Shown here: one piece after another, positions 46,725 to 57,667 of the stretch
Numbering within the stretch: the stretch's first letter is position 1
How the letters are laid out: each line of letters opens with the position of its first letter
Origin: Paramacrobiotus metropolitanus
Taxonomy: Eukaryota > Tardigrada > Eutardigrada > Parachela > Macrobiotidae
DNA length: 64,000 bases
Assembly (NCBI RefSeq): GCF_019649055.1
Contig: NW_026570337.1
Coordinates: 248,001 to 312,000 of the forward strand
Direction: 5' to 3'
Program-made: the position numbers and the translations under genes
Notes under the pieces: generated by a model
The model's database searches: none
What the model saw: only the letters and a program-made list of their open reading frames with translations
What the model was told of the DNA's origin: nothing

Positions 46725-47632
46725 TGGACGCGGTGATGAGCGAGGCGGCTCGCCAGCCGATCGACGGACGAATTCATCTGCCCCTTCCCGCCTCGCTGCG
46801 ATCTCTCGTCACCGTGGAGAGCTACCCGGTGGTCCGTGCCAGTTCGGGCGGTGCGGCGACCTTTCACTGCAGTCCTCTGCGGATACTTCCCAACGTTAAC
46901 AGGAGCAATGCTAACAATACAACCGTCATGTGGGTGCACAACCACAAAATGCTGGCGGCACTTAACAGCGACGGGCTGCGTTACAATTACACGGCATCCA
47001 GCGATATCACTCAAACGGTGGACTGGGCGGCCGCCTCCGCCACGCTCACCATGCGCAACGTTACCTGGGCGTCACGCGGCCTGGTGGGTTGCCTGCAGGA
47101 ATGCGAAGCCGACCCGGTGTATGAGCACTGCCCGCTACATATCTTTCGTTTCCACGTCACGCCCACCGCCAATGAGCTCTTTTTGGCGCCGCTGATGCAC
47201 AACCTCACGGTCGTCCGCTCCGGGGAGGCGCGCTTCCGGTGCATCACCAGCCTGATTGTTCCCACCGACGTATTCCATGGTCGAATGGGCTTCATCTGGC
47301 GCTATAACGCGCAGTGGCTGGCGGCGCCCCAATACCACGCTCTGGAACCTTTCGTGGGGCCGGTAGCCACGCCTCCGCCGCGGCGCCCCTCTCCCAAGCA
47401 TGTGCCCCCGTGGCAGCGCAACCGGAAGCCCGGGGAAACGTTGGCGGAATACAGCGTCTTCAACAGTGATACCGATCCCGATAATTTCACCAGTACGCTG
47501 GTCATTCCCGCTGTGCAGCTGCAGGCGTCGACACCGGCGCGGGTGGAGTGCTGGGTGCAGCCAGATCATCAGCGGGAAGTCTGGCTAATGCAGACGGCCT
47601 ACTTGCATGTCCTACCGGCATCCGATGCCTGA
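46725..47632 (+). CDS. Two-domain Ig-like secreted/adhesion protein exon, copy R
   Basis: Open exon of about 302 codons from the shared acceptor TTGCCTTTAG|TGGACGCG. Domain 1: AATFHC, VMWVH, LTMRNVTWASRGLVGC. Domain 2: ARFRC, FIWRYN, ARVECWVQP. It ends HVLPASDA. N-glycosylation motifs (NNT, NYT, NVT, NLT) are kept. In this copy alone the frame stays open upstream to an ATG at 46676 with a hydrophobic start (MLFSLLTYEL). In copies L and M the same stretch is out of frame, so I read it as intron. It is an inverted paralogue of the exon at 5779-6701. Confidence 0.75.
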
Positions 47633-47909
47633 CTGTTGAAGCATGCTATTTAACTAACACTCTTTTTGCATGCTTTCTGCATTCTTAATATTATTATGGG
47701 ATGACTGTTAGATAATTCTCAGGTACAAGCCAATACAGTAATTCGTCATATAAACGAGGCAATTCGCAATGGCCTCTCTCATCAGGAACACTGGCTTGAT
47801 AAACAGTCACACAAACTACCAAATCGCCAACTAACGTAAGTGTCGCAAATGTTACGGTCCCAGGAAGCAGCTGAAAGCATTATTATGACCGCTTACGCGG
47901 AAAACATTG

Positions 47910-48049
47910 GGCAGGGGATAAAAGGTGGCAGTGGCACCTGCCACTGGCAACTGCCACCTTTTATCGCTTGCCAGAAAGCTTAGTGGCAACTGCCACTGCC
48001 GGTGGCAGTTGCCAGTGGCAGGTGCCACTGCCACCTTTTATCCCCTGCC
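47910..48049. mobile_element. 140-bp hairpin MITE with 9-bp target duplication
   Basis: Ends are perfect 49-bp inverted repeats starting GGCAGGGGATAAAAGGTGG. AAAACATTG flanks both sides (47901-47909 and 48050-48058). The arms contain internal GGCAGTTGCC/GGCACCTGCC palindromes. Perfect arms suggest a young insertion. A 9-bp duplication fits Mutator-like, and 8 plus one chance base would fit hAT. Confidence 0.88.
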
Positions 48050-48059
48050 AAAACATTGT

Positions 48060-48525
48060 ACAACGTAACTAAAACTGTACCCGCAATATTTCTTTAATTT
48101 TCACGTGACACGATTCACATTGTGGTTAATGGGCACCAAGGTTAACTGGGTTTACTTATGATCTTCTTGTACGGTCGTTTAAGGGGAAAATAACAAATCA
48201 TCTGATGCCGATTTGGAAGTAGAGCAAGTTTTACAATGATGTTATCGATTTTTAAAGCCCTTCAGTAGTTTTTGAAAAACGGCAACTGAATGGAGGGCTT
48301 GTTGACTGACCGGCAGCAATGTGTGCCAGAGCCGGCTACCCATGCTACCCTTTGCAAAAGGAGATCGATCAGACAGAACAAAGTTGGAGAGGGAAGAATG
48401 AGCTCGGCTCCGGCCACAGACAGCATCAGATGTTTTGTCTGAGATCTTATGTGATATACCTTTACATATCTGCCATGCGGGTGGCCATGGCTAGCCGATA
48501 ACATCACTGCATTTACTTCGGTGTT
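48060..48525. other. Spacer, no supported gene
   Basis: No recognisable coding sequence or repeat. Confidence 0.4.
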
Positions 48526-48532
48526 GCTGACC

Positions 48533-49106
48533 AAAGCCAGTAGAATATACAAAGCCTGGAAGCAGGCATATAACACGGTCACGTCCTCGATCCAACTCCG
48601 CTTTGAAGTGAGCTCAGCCCAACCTCCTTTGATAGTTGGTGAAAATTAATTCGAAAGTAATTCCTCGCGCAAGATAGAGTGGTGCGCTTGCACTACGAGG
48701 CGTACAAAACAATGTGGCGAAACGGATGTACTGTAGCTTTAGAAAAAAATCACACTAATCCGGGAAAATAATACAGGGTGTTTTGAAAAATGCTCTATTC
48801 ATCCCATTCATCGCGCTTTATTGTTGTTTTTAATTCAGGTCTTGTGCGTTCACATTTTGATGAATGGAAATTCGCTATGATTCATGGTTTGAAATAGCAT
48901 ACTTGATCAGTGCATGGAAAACTGGATAACGTTAACTTTCAGGTATCCACCGTGCACCAAACCTGCGCATTTTGGACGGCTAAAATCATAGGATTTTTTA
49001 AATGGCCATTTTGGCCGTTTCTCCGAAGACTCGTATGCTAACTCCGCGGAGCTCTATTTAGCTGATAAGGTCAGATTCAAGGCTTAGTGTATTCTACTGG
49101 CTTTGT
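48533..49106. mobile_element. MITE family X, copy 1, 574 bp
   Basis: Inverted ends AAAGCCAGTAGAATATACAAAGC / GCTTAGTGTATTCTACTGGCTTT. Flanked by the 7-bp direct repeat GCTGACC (48526-48532, 49107-49113). The interior is about 80-85% like copy 2 at 52.9 kb by eye. Non-coding. Confidence 0.78.
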
Positions 49107-49299
49107 GCTGACCCAGTCTGATTTTTAAATGCTATTTAATGATAACAAGTACCGGTATACGACTTTGTATTGATCAGCACGTAGCGAAAAATGCAGTACA
49201 AAAGTGTCGGTTAACAATAACAACTATCCATAACATCATCTCCGTTCAGCTAGGTGAAAGGCAAAGTACACATCTTCTTTCTCTATCTTGTCGCTAAAT

Positions 49300-50662
49300 G
49301 TACCGAGTACAGAAACTGCATTTCCTTATTGAATCTCGATCCCAATTCTTGGGTCGGCCAACTTCGCCTTTGCCGTCCATTTGCCTTTGCCGTTTCAGTT
49401 TGCCGTTTTCAGCTTTACCTTTGCCTTTACCTTTGCCGGTGAAAAAGCCGTTAGCACAACAATTTGCCGTTGCAGAACGCCGTTTCCAAAAGCCTTTGCC
49501 GTTTGGAAAACGAATTATCATTAACACATTGCCGTTCCCGAACTTTTTTGGTGCGGTTTCCGGTGTCACGTTTTTTCCACATTTTCTGTGTACTTTATGC
49601 GCACAGTCCGTTTGCAAAAGTTTTACAGATCTTGGTAATTTTTTCCTGTATACACCGCAAAACCAACATCAGGATAACATGATTAACATCATACTGTATT
49701 ACAGTAACAATATACAGCATGATCTTGGTACCACTGTAGTACTGACCATGATTTTGTTAAAGTTATTAGCACATCAACAAGATTATCCACGTGATCTACA
49801 ATTTATATTGGTAGTTCGTAATCTCAAAGTTAAGAACAGCAGAAAAAAGTTACCGTCAACTGACGAAAATTTTTGAGCTAAATAATTATCTGACGAATCA
49901 AATTATTAAGTTTGAACAAACTACTACTAGCGCCAAGATTATACTGTATGTATAGGTAATACAGTAGGATGTTAATCATGTTATCCTGATATTGTTTTTG
50001 GTGTTGTATATGGGAATAGAATTACCAAAATCTGTTGAACTTTCGCAGACGGACTGTGCGCATAACGTATACAGGAAACTTAAAAAAAAACATGAAACCG
50101 GAAACCGCACAAAAAAGTTCGGGAACGGCAATGGTAATTTGTTTAATGGTAAAGGTAATTTGTTTTCAAAACGGCAAAGGCTTTTAGAGACGGCGTTCTG
50201 CAACGGCAAATTGTTGTGCTAACGGCTTTTTCACCGGAAAAGGTAAAGGCAAAGGTAAAATTGAAAACGGCAAACTGAAACGGCAAAGGCAAATGGACGG
50301 CAAAGGCGAAGTTGGCCGACCCCAATTCTTTGGCGTAAAAACTCCCCGGAACGAGGGTTGGCTGTACTGTCAACAATCTTTCTCACCAGCTCTTTAAAGA
50401 ATTTCTTCGTCAGTGGTCCGAATGTTCCAGTGGTTTCAAACGCCAACGGCTGGACGATGTAACGGTCTGCCAGCCCGCTATACTTTCCTAACTTCCGGTT
50501 TTCCCGCATTTCTGCTGCACTTCCCGGCACCCTGGACGTCTGGGCGATGTATGTTTGGGCAAATGTGTCCGCCACGATTACATCCCATACCAGCGGCTTT
50601 CCGTTTTTCCAAGGGAAAGCTGTCACGCCATCCGGCCGCTTCCCATCGCCTCTGTCTAATAT
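49300..50662 (-). pseudogene. RLE-type LINE C-terminal fragment, split by a MITE
   Basis: From 50662 down: GDGKRPDGVTAFPWKNGKPL, WDVIVADTF, RKLGKYSGLADRY, FETTGTFGPL, GEFLRQRIG. This is the same RPD...WDV endonuclease region as the LINE at 1-1152 but a different subfamily. Removing the MITE (49351-50322) and one copy of the 8-bp duplication rejoins the frame as FLRQRIGIEIQ, then a TAA, then GNAVSVLG. The LINE was therefore broken by a stop as well as by the insertion. Confidence 0.8.
49351..50322. mobile_element. Long-TIR MITE, 972 bp, 8-bp target duplication (hAT-like)
   Basis: Inverted arms of about 365 bp start GGGTCGGCCAACTTCGCC and end GGCGAAGTTGGCCGACCC. CAATTCTT flanks both sides (49343-49350, 50323-50330). 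The arms contain a run of TTTGCCGTT/TTTGCCTTT units. The middle 250 bp is AT-rich. The 8-bp duplication fits hAT; the terminal bases are not the usual CAG, so the superfamily is inference. Confidence 0.85.
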
Positions 50663-50664
50663 GA

Positions 50665-52895
50665 TGTCTAGTATGATAACAATATACTATATCGCATCAA
50701 GACATACTACCTAGAAGCCCGAAAAATTTCCTACAAGCTGATGTTAAGATTTGAAAACACATCTGTACTAAAGGTCATCTCATAGTGGTGCCCGTAAGGG
50801 TTAGGTAAGATTCACATAACCATAATCATAAAACATAACGCATAAACGTAAAACATAATTCAAAAGCATACGTAATCATAAACATAACTCATAATTGTGC
50901 TCATAGAAATATATTTATATTTACAAATTATTCGTGCTCATAAATTTCCATTTCCAGTTTGATATCAGCAATTAATGGATTTTTTAAAAAAGATATGAAA
51001 CTTCAGATTTTCCATATTGTTTCGCAGTATTTCAAGTTTTAGTTCATTTGCATAACTACTTGAAGTGACACAGGTGCAGTTTCCTGATGGCGCCAAAACC
51101 GTCCCTTCTTAAGTTCCAAACTACATACAAGCCCGTTTTCAAACCTGTAGACCGCTGTAAGCGGGATATTTGAAAAACGTCGGCTTGAGCCATTCAAAGT
51201 GCTTAGGCACGTCTCGGCGTATCCTATATATTACTTCTCTAGGCCAATGTCAAAAGTAAGAAAGAAATTTTGGAAGAAAGAACTTCTATGTGGCCAAAAG
51301 TAAAAAAGAAGTTTTAGAAGAAAGAAGTTTTCTTAGGTCAATAGTAAAAAAGAAATTTCTCCAGTCAAAAGTAAGAAAGAAATTTTTAATATGGTGGCTG
51401 CAATATACTGCATTCTTTGTACATTAAAAACATTTTTTACTACCGCGCACAGTATGTACAGTTTACATTTAATTGATTTGTGTGACAATTGGGCATCCAC
51501 AAAACTGTTATTCTAACCAGAACGAAAACACACCATAACAGTTAAATGTTTTTTTTTGCAGACAAAACCCATTCGCCCACAAACTTCTTAAAACCAGGCT
51601 TAAGTGAATTAACAAAATGGCAAAAATTGAAAATGATTGCGTCCGCTGAACTTGTCTATGCATGAATAAAAAAAAGTAAAAAATTTAGTAACGACACAAC
51701 ATGAAATGAACCACGGAAAAGTAGCCGTGGCACTGCCGCCCCGTCGAAACATGAAAACGTTGCACTGTCGCGGCCACAATGAGTCGTACAAGATGCCGGC
51801 TAATTTTTCTTACGCCGGATATGCGCCTTCGTCGCTGCTTGCATCTTCAGATTCAAAACCTTGCTCCATGTTAGCCATTGCTGAGCGAATGCTACTTGAT
51901 GCAAAACTATCCCTAGGTGATTTCCAAGATTTTTTCTAACATGGGTTTAAACAGGCAACATGGAATTTCGGCAAATTTCCTTGACAAATTTTGGGCTTGA
52001 TTAGTGCAATTTATATTTTTAGAAAAACATGTTTACCCATATTTGTATCAAAGAAGCAGCTTTGATATCGCATTGCTTCCCGCTCTTCGGTGTACAGTGT
52101 ATGGCACTATATTTTACAATCATACTGTCATAGTGTAATTACATATATAGCAGACAGTGAGATTTCTCTCAAGCGTAGCTGATTAACTGTATGTTAACAA
52201 AACTCCAGTACGCAGAGATGGGATGGTGTAATAGAGACATTACGTACATGCTTTCTATCCTGAGAGCAACGGTGTGCCTTGGCTCCCTATTCTGCGAGCA
52301 CATACAAATAATACAAATACTTTTGTAGTTACTGTTCAAAACCTCACATTGTTCTATTATTCGGCCTGCATCAACAAGTTCATTTGTTTACAATTAACAT
52401 TTAAACGAAACACAAACAAGATTAAAAATTTCCAATTCAGAATCACGCTGTACTATTTAATGCAGTATCAAATCGCCTAGCATAACCATTTCAATAAAAT
52501 TTATCAAAAATAAAAAGTTTTCTTCTACAAGATGTGCTGGTGCTGCAAACAGAACTTATCAGTACCAGAAAAATCCATCGTAGAAAAGGTTTGCCCGCTT
52601 GCAGAGATTCTGATATTGCAGGCAGTCTGAAAAGACAATGCACTTATATAGTGCGCTGTCTGGGATTATTGAATGGTGCCTGCCTGTCATAATGGGCAGG
52701 AGAAACGGTTCAACTGAATCTTTGAAGCTACTCTATTACGCCATCTCCTCAACTCCATTTATTTAGAGGCAACGCTAATCACATTTTTGCCCTTTAACAT
52801 CGACAAGTTGCAGATAGAGCGGCAGACAGAAGAAGTTGGACTACAGTAGTAGACTTTGATACTATTGTGGTTGTATTCAGTTCATCGTTCCAGTG
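50665..52895. other. AT-rich spacer
   Basis: 50.81-50.90 kb is a CATAA-rich low-complexity run. 51.24-51.39 kb has repeated AAGAAAGAAATTT...AAAAGTAA units of about 50 bp. No supported gene. Confidence 0.55.
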
Positions 52896-52903
52896 AGCTA
52901 GCC

Positions 52904-53490
52904 ACAAAGCCTATAGAATATACAAAGCCTGGAAGCAGGCATATAACACGGTCACGTCCTCAAGCCAACTCCGCTGATTTGAAGGGAGCTCAGACCAGCC
53001 TCCTTTGATGGTTGGTGAAAATTAATTCGTAAGTAATTCCTCATGCAAGATAGAGGGATGTGCTTGCAGTACCAGGTGTACAAAACAATGTGGCGAAACG
53101 AATGTAGCTTTTGAAAAAAATTAAAACTAAACCAGGAAAGTAATACAGGATGTTTTGGCAAACGCCCTATTCATCCCCTTCATCGCGCGATATGGTCTTT
53201 CTGAATTCAGGTCATATGCGTTCACAATTTGATGAATGGATATTCGCTACGAAAATTCTTTAACATTCATGGTTTGAAAAAGCATACTTGATCAGTGCAT
53301 AAACAACTGGATAAAGTTAACTTTCAGGTGGCCACCGTGCAACATACCTGTGCATTTTGGACGGCTGAATTAATGCGATTTTTTAAACGACTTTTTCCGC
53401 CGTTTCTCCGTAGACTCGTATGCTAACTCAGCGGAGCTCCGCTTTGCTGATAAGATCAGCTTCAAGGCTTTGTATATTCCACTGGCTTTG
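52904..53490. mobile_element. MITE family X, copy 2, 587 bp
   Basis: Ends ACAAAGCCTATAGAATATACAAAGC and reverse-complement GCTTTGTATATTCCACTGGCTTTG. Flanked by GCTAGCC (52897-52903, 53491-53497). Same orientation as copy 1. Both target duplications fit GCTRRCC, so the element may prefer that site. Confidence 0.78.
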
Positions 53491-53499
53491 GCTAGCCAG

Positions 53500-54030
53500 C
53501 AATATACGTTTCAGGGAAAATGCGTAATGTATTGCTGTATTGTGCATAACATACAATGTACGACAAAAAGAAGTTGATGGCTCGGTTTTGAAACATATTG
53601 GGCGCACTGGCTGTTTACCCTGTTCCAAACTGATCTCCGCTTATGCGTGTGTCGTATGCTCAGTACAACCGCCCATTTCTCGTGAATTATGAAACAGGAT
53701 CCCCCAACCAATATCTCAAAAGATCCAGAAAAAAATTACGAGATTTTTGATTCCAAGCGAGTAGCAGTTCATGGGAAACAAATCAAATTATCAGTGTTTG
53801 TTTTTTCCATAGACTTAAGCAAAGATTGCAAGCCAAACGGTTTTGCGCACAGATCCTATGCTGTGCCTACGAGAAAGCAAATTAGCTAGAATTTGTGATG
53901 TTCGCCATAAACAGCCACATGTTTACCATCAAAAAGTTAAAAATTTTTTTCTACACTTTTTGATATGCAATTAGTTTAGTTGCACTTCGATATTCACGGA
54001 GCGCGAGCGTCTGAAAGTTGCATGCAAAGA
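53500..54030. other. Spacer, no supported gene
   Basis: Only short frames with no recognisable product. Confidence 0.4.
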
Positions 54031-54034
54031 AAGT

Positions 54035-55005
54035 GAGTTTAGTTTAGTTTAGTTTATTTAAGAGCAGACAAACCTTGAGGCACTCGCTAGTCTGGTCAGA
54101 TAATAATAAGAACAACAATAAAAAAAACAACATTCAGTTGACAGAACAGTCGGGGTAGCATAATATTACAGAAGGTTATTTGAACGTAAAGTAGCCAGGT
54201 AAAGTTCAATAGAACCACAACCGAACACCTCTTCCCCACGTAGTTTTTTAGTCTTACCATCAACAATTTTAGTAAACATTCTCCCCGTTATTTTATCAGA
54301 CAACTGCTTCAGCCTCATCTTCAGGGTTGTCTTCCCGATGCACAGCCGTGTGGTGGCATCGATCCGCTCTGTACGGCGAAGCTCGGACCTCGCACTCGTT
54401 TCCTTGAATGGCAGCAGGTTGGTCATGTAAGACGGCATAATAAAACTGCTCCGGTTACGTATCTTGTAAAGCCATACCGCTTCCTTTTGCCGACATCGGC
54501 CAGTCGCTGGTGTGATGCCCAGCTGCTCGTACAGTTGTGGTGTTATCCGACAACTGCCGCCGGTGATGGTCCGCAAGGCCGCGTCTTGCAGTTTCTTCAG
54601 CTCCTTCTGCTCTCCCGAAGACGCCGTTGACCAAGCCAGTGCACAGTAATCCATGTACGGCTCAACGAAGGTGTGGTGAAGGGTGGCTCGCTGAGGGATG
54701 CTGAGACCGGTTCTGACTCTCTTGATCTTCTATATGCCGAAATTAATGTTTCGTTTCACTTTTTGATACTGCTTGTCCCATTTCAGGTGCTGGTCCACTT
54801 CGACACCAAGATATGTTGCATTACTGGCGGATTCGCTTCCGTCTTGTTGTTCCTCTCTGAACAAATAAACCTGCCCACACACTTTTTCACATTCAGCACC
54901 AGACTGTTGGTTTTAAACCAGGCGGCTGCCTTCTCTAATGCTGTATTCAGCTTATCCGCGGCTGCTGCTTTCGTCCTACCACGACAGTACATGATAGGGC
55001 CTACA
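54035..55005 (-). pseudogene. CR1/jockey-like LINE, 5'-truncated reverse transcriptase end with 3' tail
   Basis: Reverse-strand order: KLNTALEKAAAWFKTNSLVL, NVKKC, then (one-base shift) YLGVEVDQHLKW, then (TAG) TGLSIPQRATLHHTFVEPY, DYCALAW, LKKLQDAALRTITGG, LYEQLGITP. This is the thumb region and downstream part of LINE polymerases. The stop is at 54166. The 3' UTR ends CTCTTAAATAAACTAAACT repeated, a short tandem tail typical of such LINEs. Dead: at least one shift and one stop, and the 5' two-thirds are gone. Confidence 0.82.
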
Positions 55006-55009
55006 CCTT

Positions 55010-55165
55010 TGGTCGGAATGGAATACGGAATGCATTCTCGGAACGGAATACTAATATGCGGAATAAAATTTCGGAATACGGAACGGAATAATAATTTCAG
55101 TCGGAACGGAATATTATGTTTTAAGCGGAACGGAACAATGTTCCTGCGGAATGGAATAGCGTAGT
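55010..55165 (+). repeat. Degenerate GGAAT-rich repeat
   Basis: Many CGGAAYGGAATA-like units (GGAACGGAATA, CGGAATACGGAA) directly beside the truncated LINE end. A reversed trace (ATTCCGTTCCGAT) is at 60.88-60.94 kb. Confidence 0.6.
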
Positions 55166-55169
55166 ATTT

Positions 55170-56080
55170 TGTAAAGTGGCAAATTCTAAATTCATATGTA
55201 ATCCAGGCGGTAGTTCATAAACTGTCAGGTACAGTAGTCGAAATTATGTACTTAACTGCGCTCCGGTGACACTACTTTTCAGTTCGTAAGTATTTCACGT
55301 AAGAAATCGTTTTTATTTGAAAATTTTGACAATCATATCCGCATAAACTGAAGGTGCCTTAGTATCGGGTTAATATGCTGCAAGGTAATTAATTATGGAA
55401 AACATTTGCACGGAATATAAACCGCTGTCGTTGCTTAACACAAAAATATTTGCATGGCCAGTTCCAAAATCATATCATAAGCAAATCAAACAACCAAAAC
55501 CGTTGCAAAACAAAAAAAAAATTATTTGTGAAAATATATATTGAATAAGCAAATGACCCCGACGTTTAGTTGATACAACGATGTCTCATAAGCCGCGTCA
55601 TCAACAAATATCCATCCCATGTGAGGAGACGTAAATGCAGGAGCAGGATACCACAAACCCAGACTGAACGTCAACAAATTTTTTGAAAAAATTCATAAAC
55701 AACGAAAGAAAATCATTTGGTTAGTTATTGTAAAATGCAGCGCTTTGTCAACAAATCCGGTATTTTTCTTTACACAATTTTCATGGTTGACAGCTGATTA
55801 TTTCAGTGTTAAAAATGTTATCTAATTTAGTAATAGAATGCAGGGATAGCACTTAATGAAGGAACTTATTAAAGAAAATTTGTCTGAATGTTCAGTCTGG
55901 GCGAAATACAAACTGTTATATTGCGGTCCATCACATCGTTCCTACAAATGCAGCCGATATAAGTACTTCCTTGGCTCTAATTATGTTATTATTATGATTT
56001 GTAAGCTTGTTGTAACTTCAAACTATTACCATTAATACGTTTACATTTTATAAGCATTCACGGCTTTACGGAAATGATTA
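55170..56080. other. AT-rich spacer
   Basis: No gene or repeat that I can support. Confidence 0.4.
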
Positions 56081-56082
56081 CC

Positions 56083-56424
56083 TCATTTCCGGCAAGATTC
56101 GATGAACTTCTGGAGGACTTCTTGGTCGTCCTCGTCCAAATCACAATTTTCAAGAATTGTGTTGGTGAAACGGGAGGCACTGCTTAGCACGAAATCCCCG
56201 TGCCGCTTTCGGACGCATGCTCGGTTGAAATGGTATGTGGTTGGACGAACTGGTGTGGCCGTCCTCGCCGACCCGGTTCTGCCCTTCATGTAGTGCGGTT
56301 CATTGCGCACTAGAACCAACTTAAGTACATCATGAGAACATAGCTTCCTGTCACACCCGTAGCACTTTGAATCCGTATAATCTGGCTCACAAGCCTCTAC
56401 TCGAAAAGGGCCCGATGTTTCCAG
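56083..56424 (-). pseudogene. Fragment of an unrecognised Cys-rich protein
   Basis: Open for 113 codons after a TGA at 56427-56425: ETSGPFRVEACEPDYTDSKC, YGCDRKLCSHDV, then YHFNRACVRKRHGDFVLSSA and EDDQEVLQKFIESCRK. CYGC...LCSH resembles a zinc knuckle. The frame before the TGA (EKKLVKVDP) looks continuous with it, so the gene is probably interrupted. A transposon-encoded DNA-binding protein is one possibility, but I do not recognise the family. Confidence 0.35.
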
Positions 56425-56639
56425 TCATGGATCCACTTTAACCAGCTTCTTTTCTTGCAGCTGCATTGTTGCACGAACATGCTGCGAAAAGATTTACAAA
56501 AACTGAAATGCGCGCCCCAAACGGGCTTCACTAAGGAATGTAAAAAAAATATTTGTTTTAAGCCACGCCTTGTGGACAGTTGCCTGTGAAAATACTTTTA
56601 TAAATATTCCCACACTAAAACATAATTACATACACTAAA

Positions 56640-56785
56640 ATACAAAAAAACATACACTAAAACATAACTTTGTAGTACTTTATGTCTTTCTAAAGCTAAA
56701 TGGTTTGCATACATTGTTCTGGAAACCGTTTGCGCGCGCGCAACATACGGTTGCCGAGATATTAAATACCAAAATGAGTTGCTCT
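56640..56785. mobile_element. Foldback fragment, copy H (copy C subfamily)
   Basis: CTTTCTAAAGCTAAATGGTTTGCATACATTGTTCTG...GCGCGCGCAACATACGGTTGCCGAGATATT matches the left half of copy C at 20.78-20.85 kb. Confidence 0.6.
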
Positions 56786-56789
56786 CAAA

Positions 56790-57430
56790 TATGGCGCGTA
56801 TTGGGACTCTGATGCGAATTGTATCTCGGTCAAAACTCTCGAGTGCGCAACAACTCACGCACTGATTTGTGAGTCAGACAGATTCGTTGATAACGCCGCG
56901 CGCATTGGTCAGATGGAGATTCAGTTGCTGAATTAGAAAACCGAGCTGTTGAGCTCGGTTTTATAATTCGCGCTCACATTCATGATCGCTTGTCAACTCT
57001 TTAAATTTATCCTTCGCTGCTAATAAACGTTCGTAGTGAGCCAGGCTGCATTAAACTGTATCTAATTACGCTGTGCTTACTGTAGTTCGTCATTAAGTTT
57101 TAAGATAATAAGGTTTAATTAATTAACCTAATAATTAGTAATTGAGCGAAAATTTGATGAACTAACCAGAGTCATTCACGCCTAATTAGCATACATTTAG
57201 CAGCTAATTAATTAGCGAATCTGCCCCTAATTAGTAATTTCGCACCTGGTTTTTTTAGCACCTAATTAGCAAATTTATTACACATGAAGAAAAAATTAAT
57301 TACTTGTCGTTAAGCTATGTGAATTTATTTTGTAAAAGAAGAGATTACCACATTTTGCTTACATTACGTTGACATCTTCGAGGTAGATGTCGTTACCGGA
57401 CATGGTACGGGAATAACGCTGTTGTATATA
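56790..57430. other. AT-rich spacer
   Basis: A hairpin AAACCGAGCTG-TTGAG-CTCGGTTTT lies at about 56.94-56.96 kb. 57.1-57.3 kb has many CTAATTAG units. No gene. Confidence 0.45.
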
Positions 57431-57667
57431 ACAGTAGAGCTTGTTCTGGAATAACACGGTACACATAATACGGTAACCGTGGCGGTAGTTATCGTGATCG
57501 TTCCGATTTTTGCTTGTTCGGCATTCATGACGATAACGATATCCGTCTATCAACAAGCTGTCGAGATCTTCAAATTTTTAAATAAATTATTGCAGTCTTT
57601 TGTTTGAGAAATTTGTAAAAATGAAGAGATCCACTCTTTACCTTTTGTACTAAAAAAATATATTTCT

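Larger units (their letters stand above)
37985..47640 (-). repeat. Segmental duplication, copy R (inverted)
   Basis: Reverse order of copy L: FAS1 exons (38.1-39.1), Cys-rich module (about 40.1), FAS1 N-terminal module (40.95), T-rich tract (41.87-42.3), the GCTTCGCTCAGCAAAGAC block (43.21), then the TRIM insertion (43.5-44.76), then 44.8-45.1 (matches 8.9-9.1 kb), foldback G and the Ig exon. With copy L it forms an inverted repeat of roughly 8-9.6 kb per arm around a 24-kb middle. Confidence 0.8.

Noticed and set aside
49298-49876. 192-codon forward frame rich in Leu/Pro
   Set aside because: Lies in the inverted arm of the long-TIR MITE; made by TTTGCC repeats.
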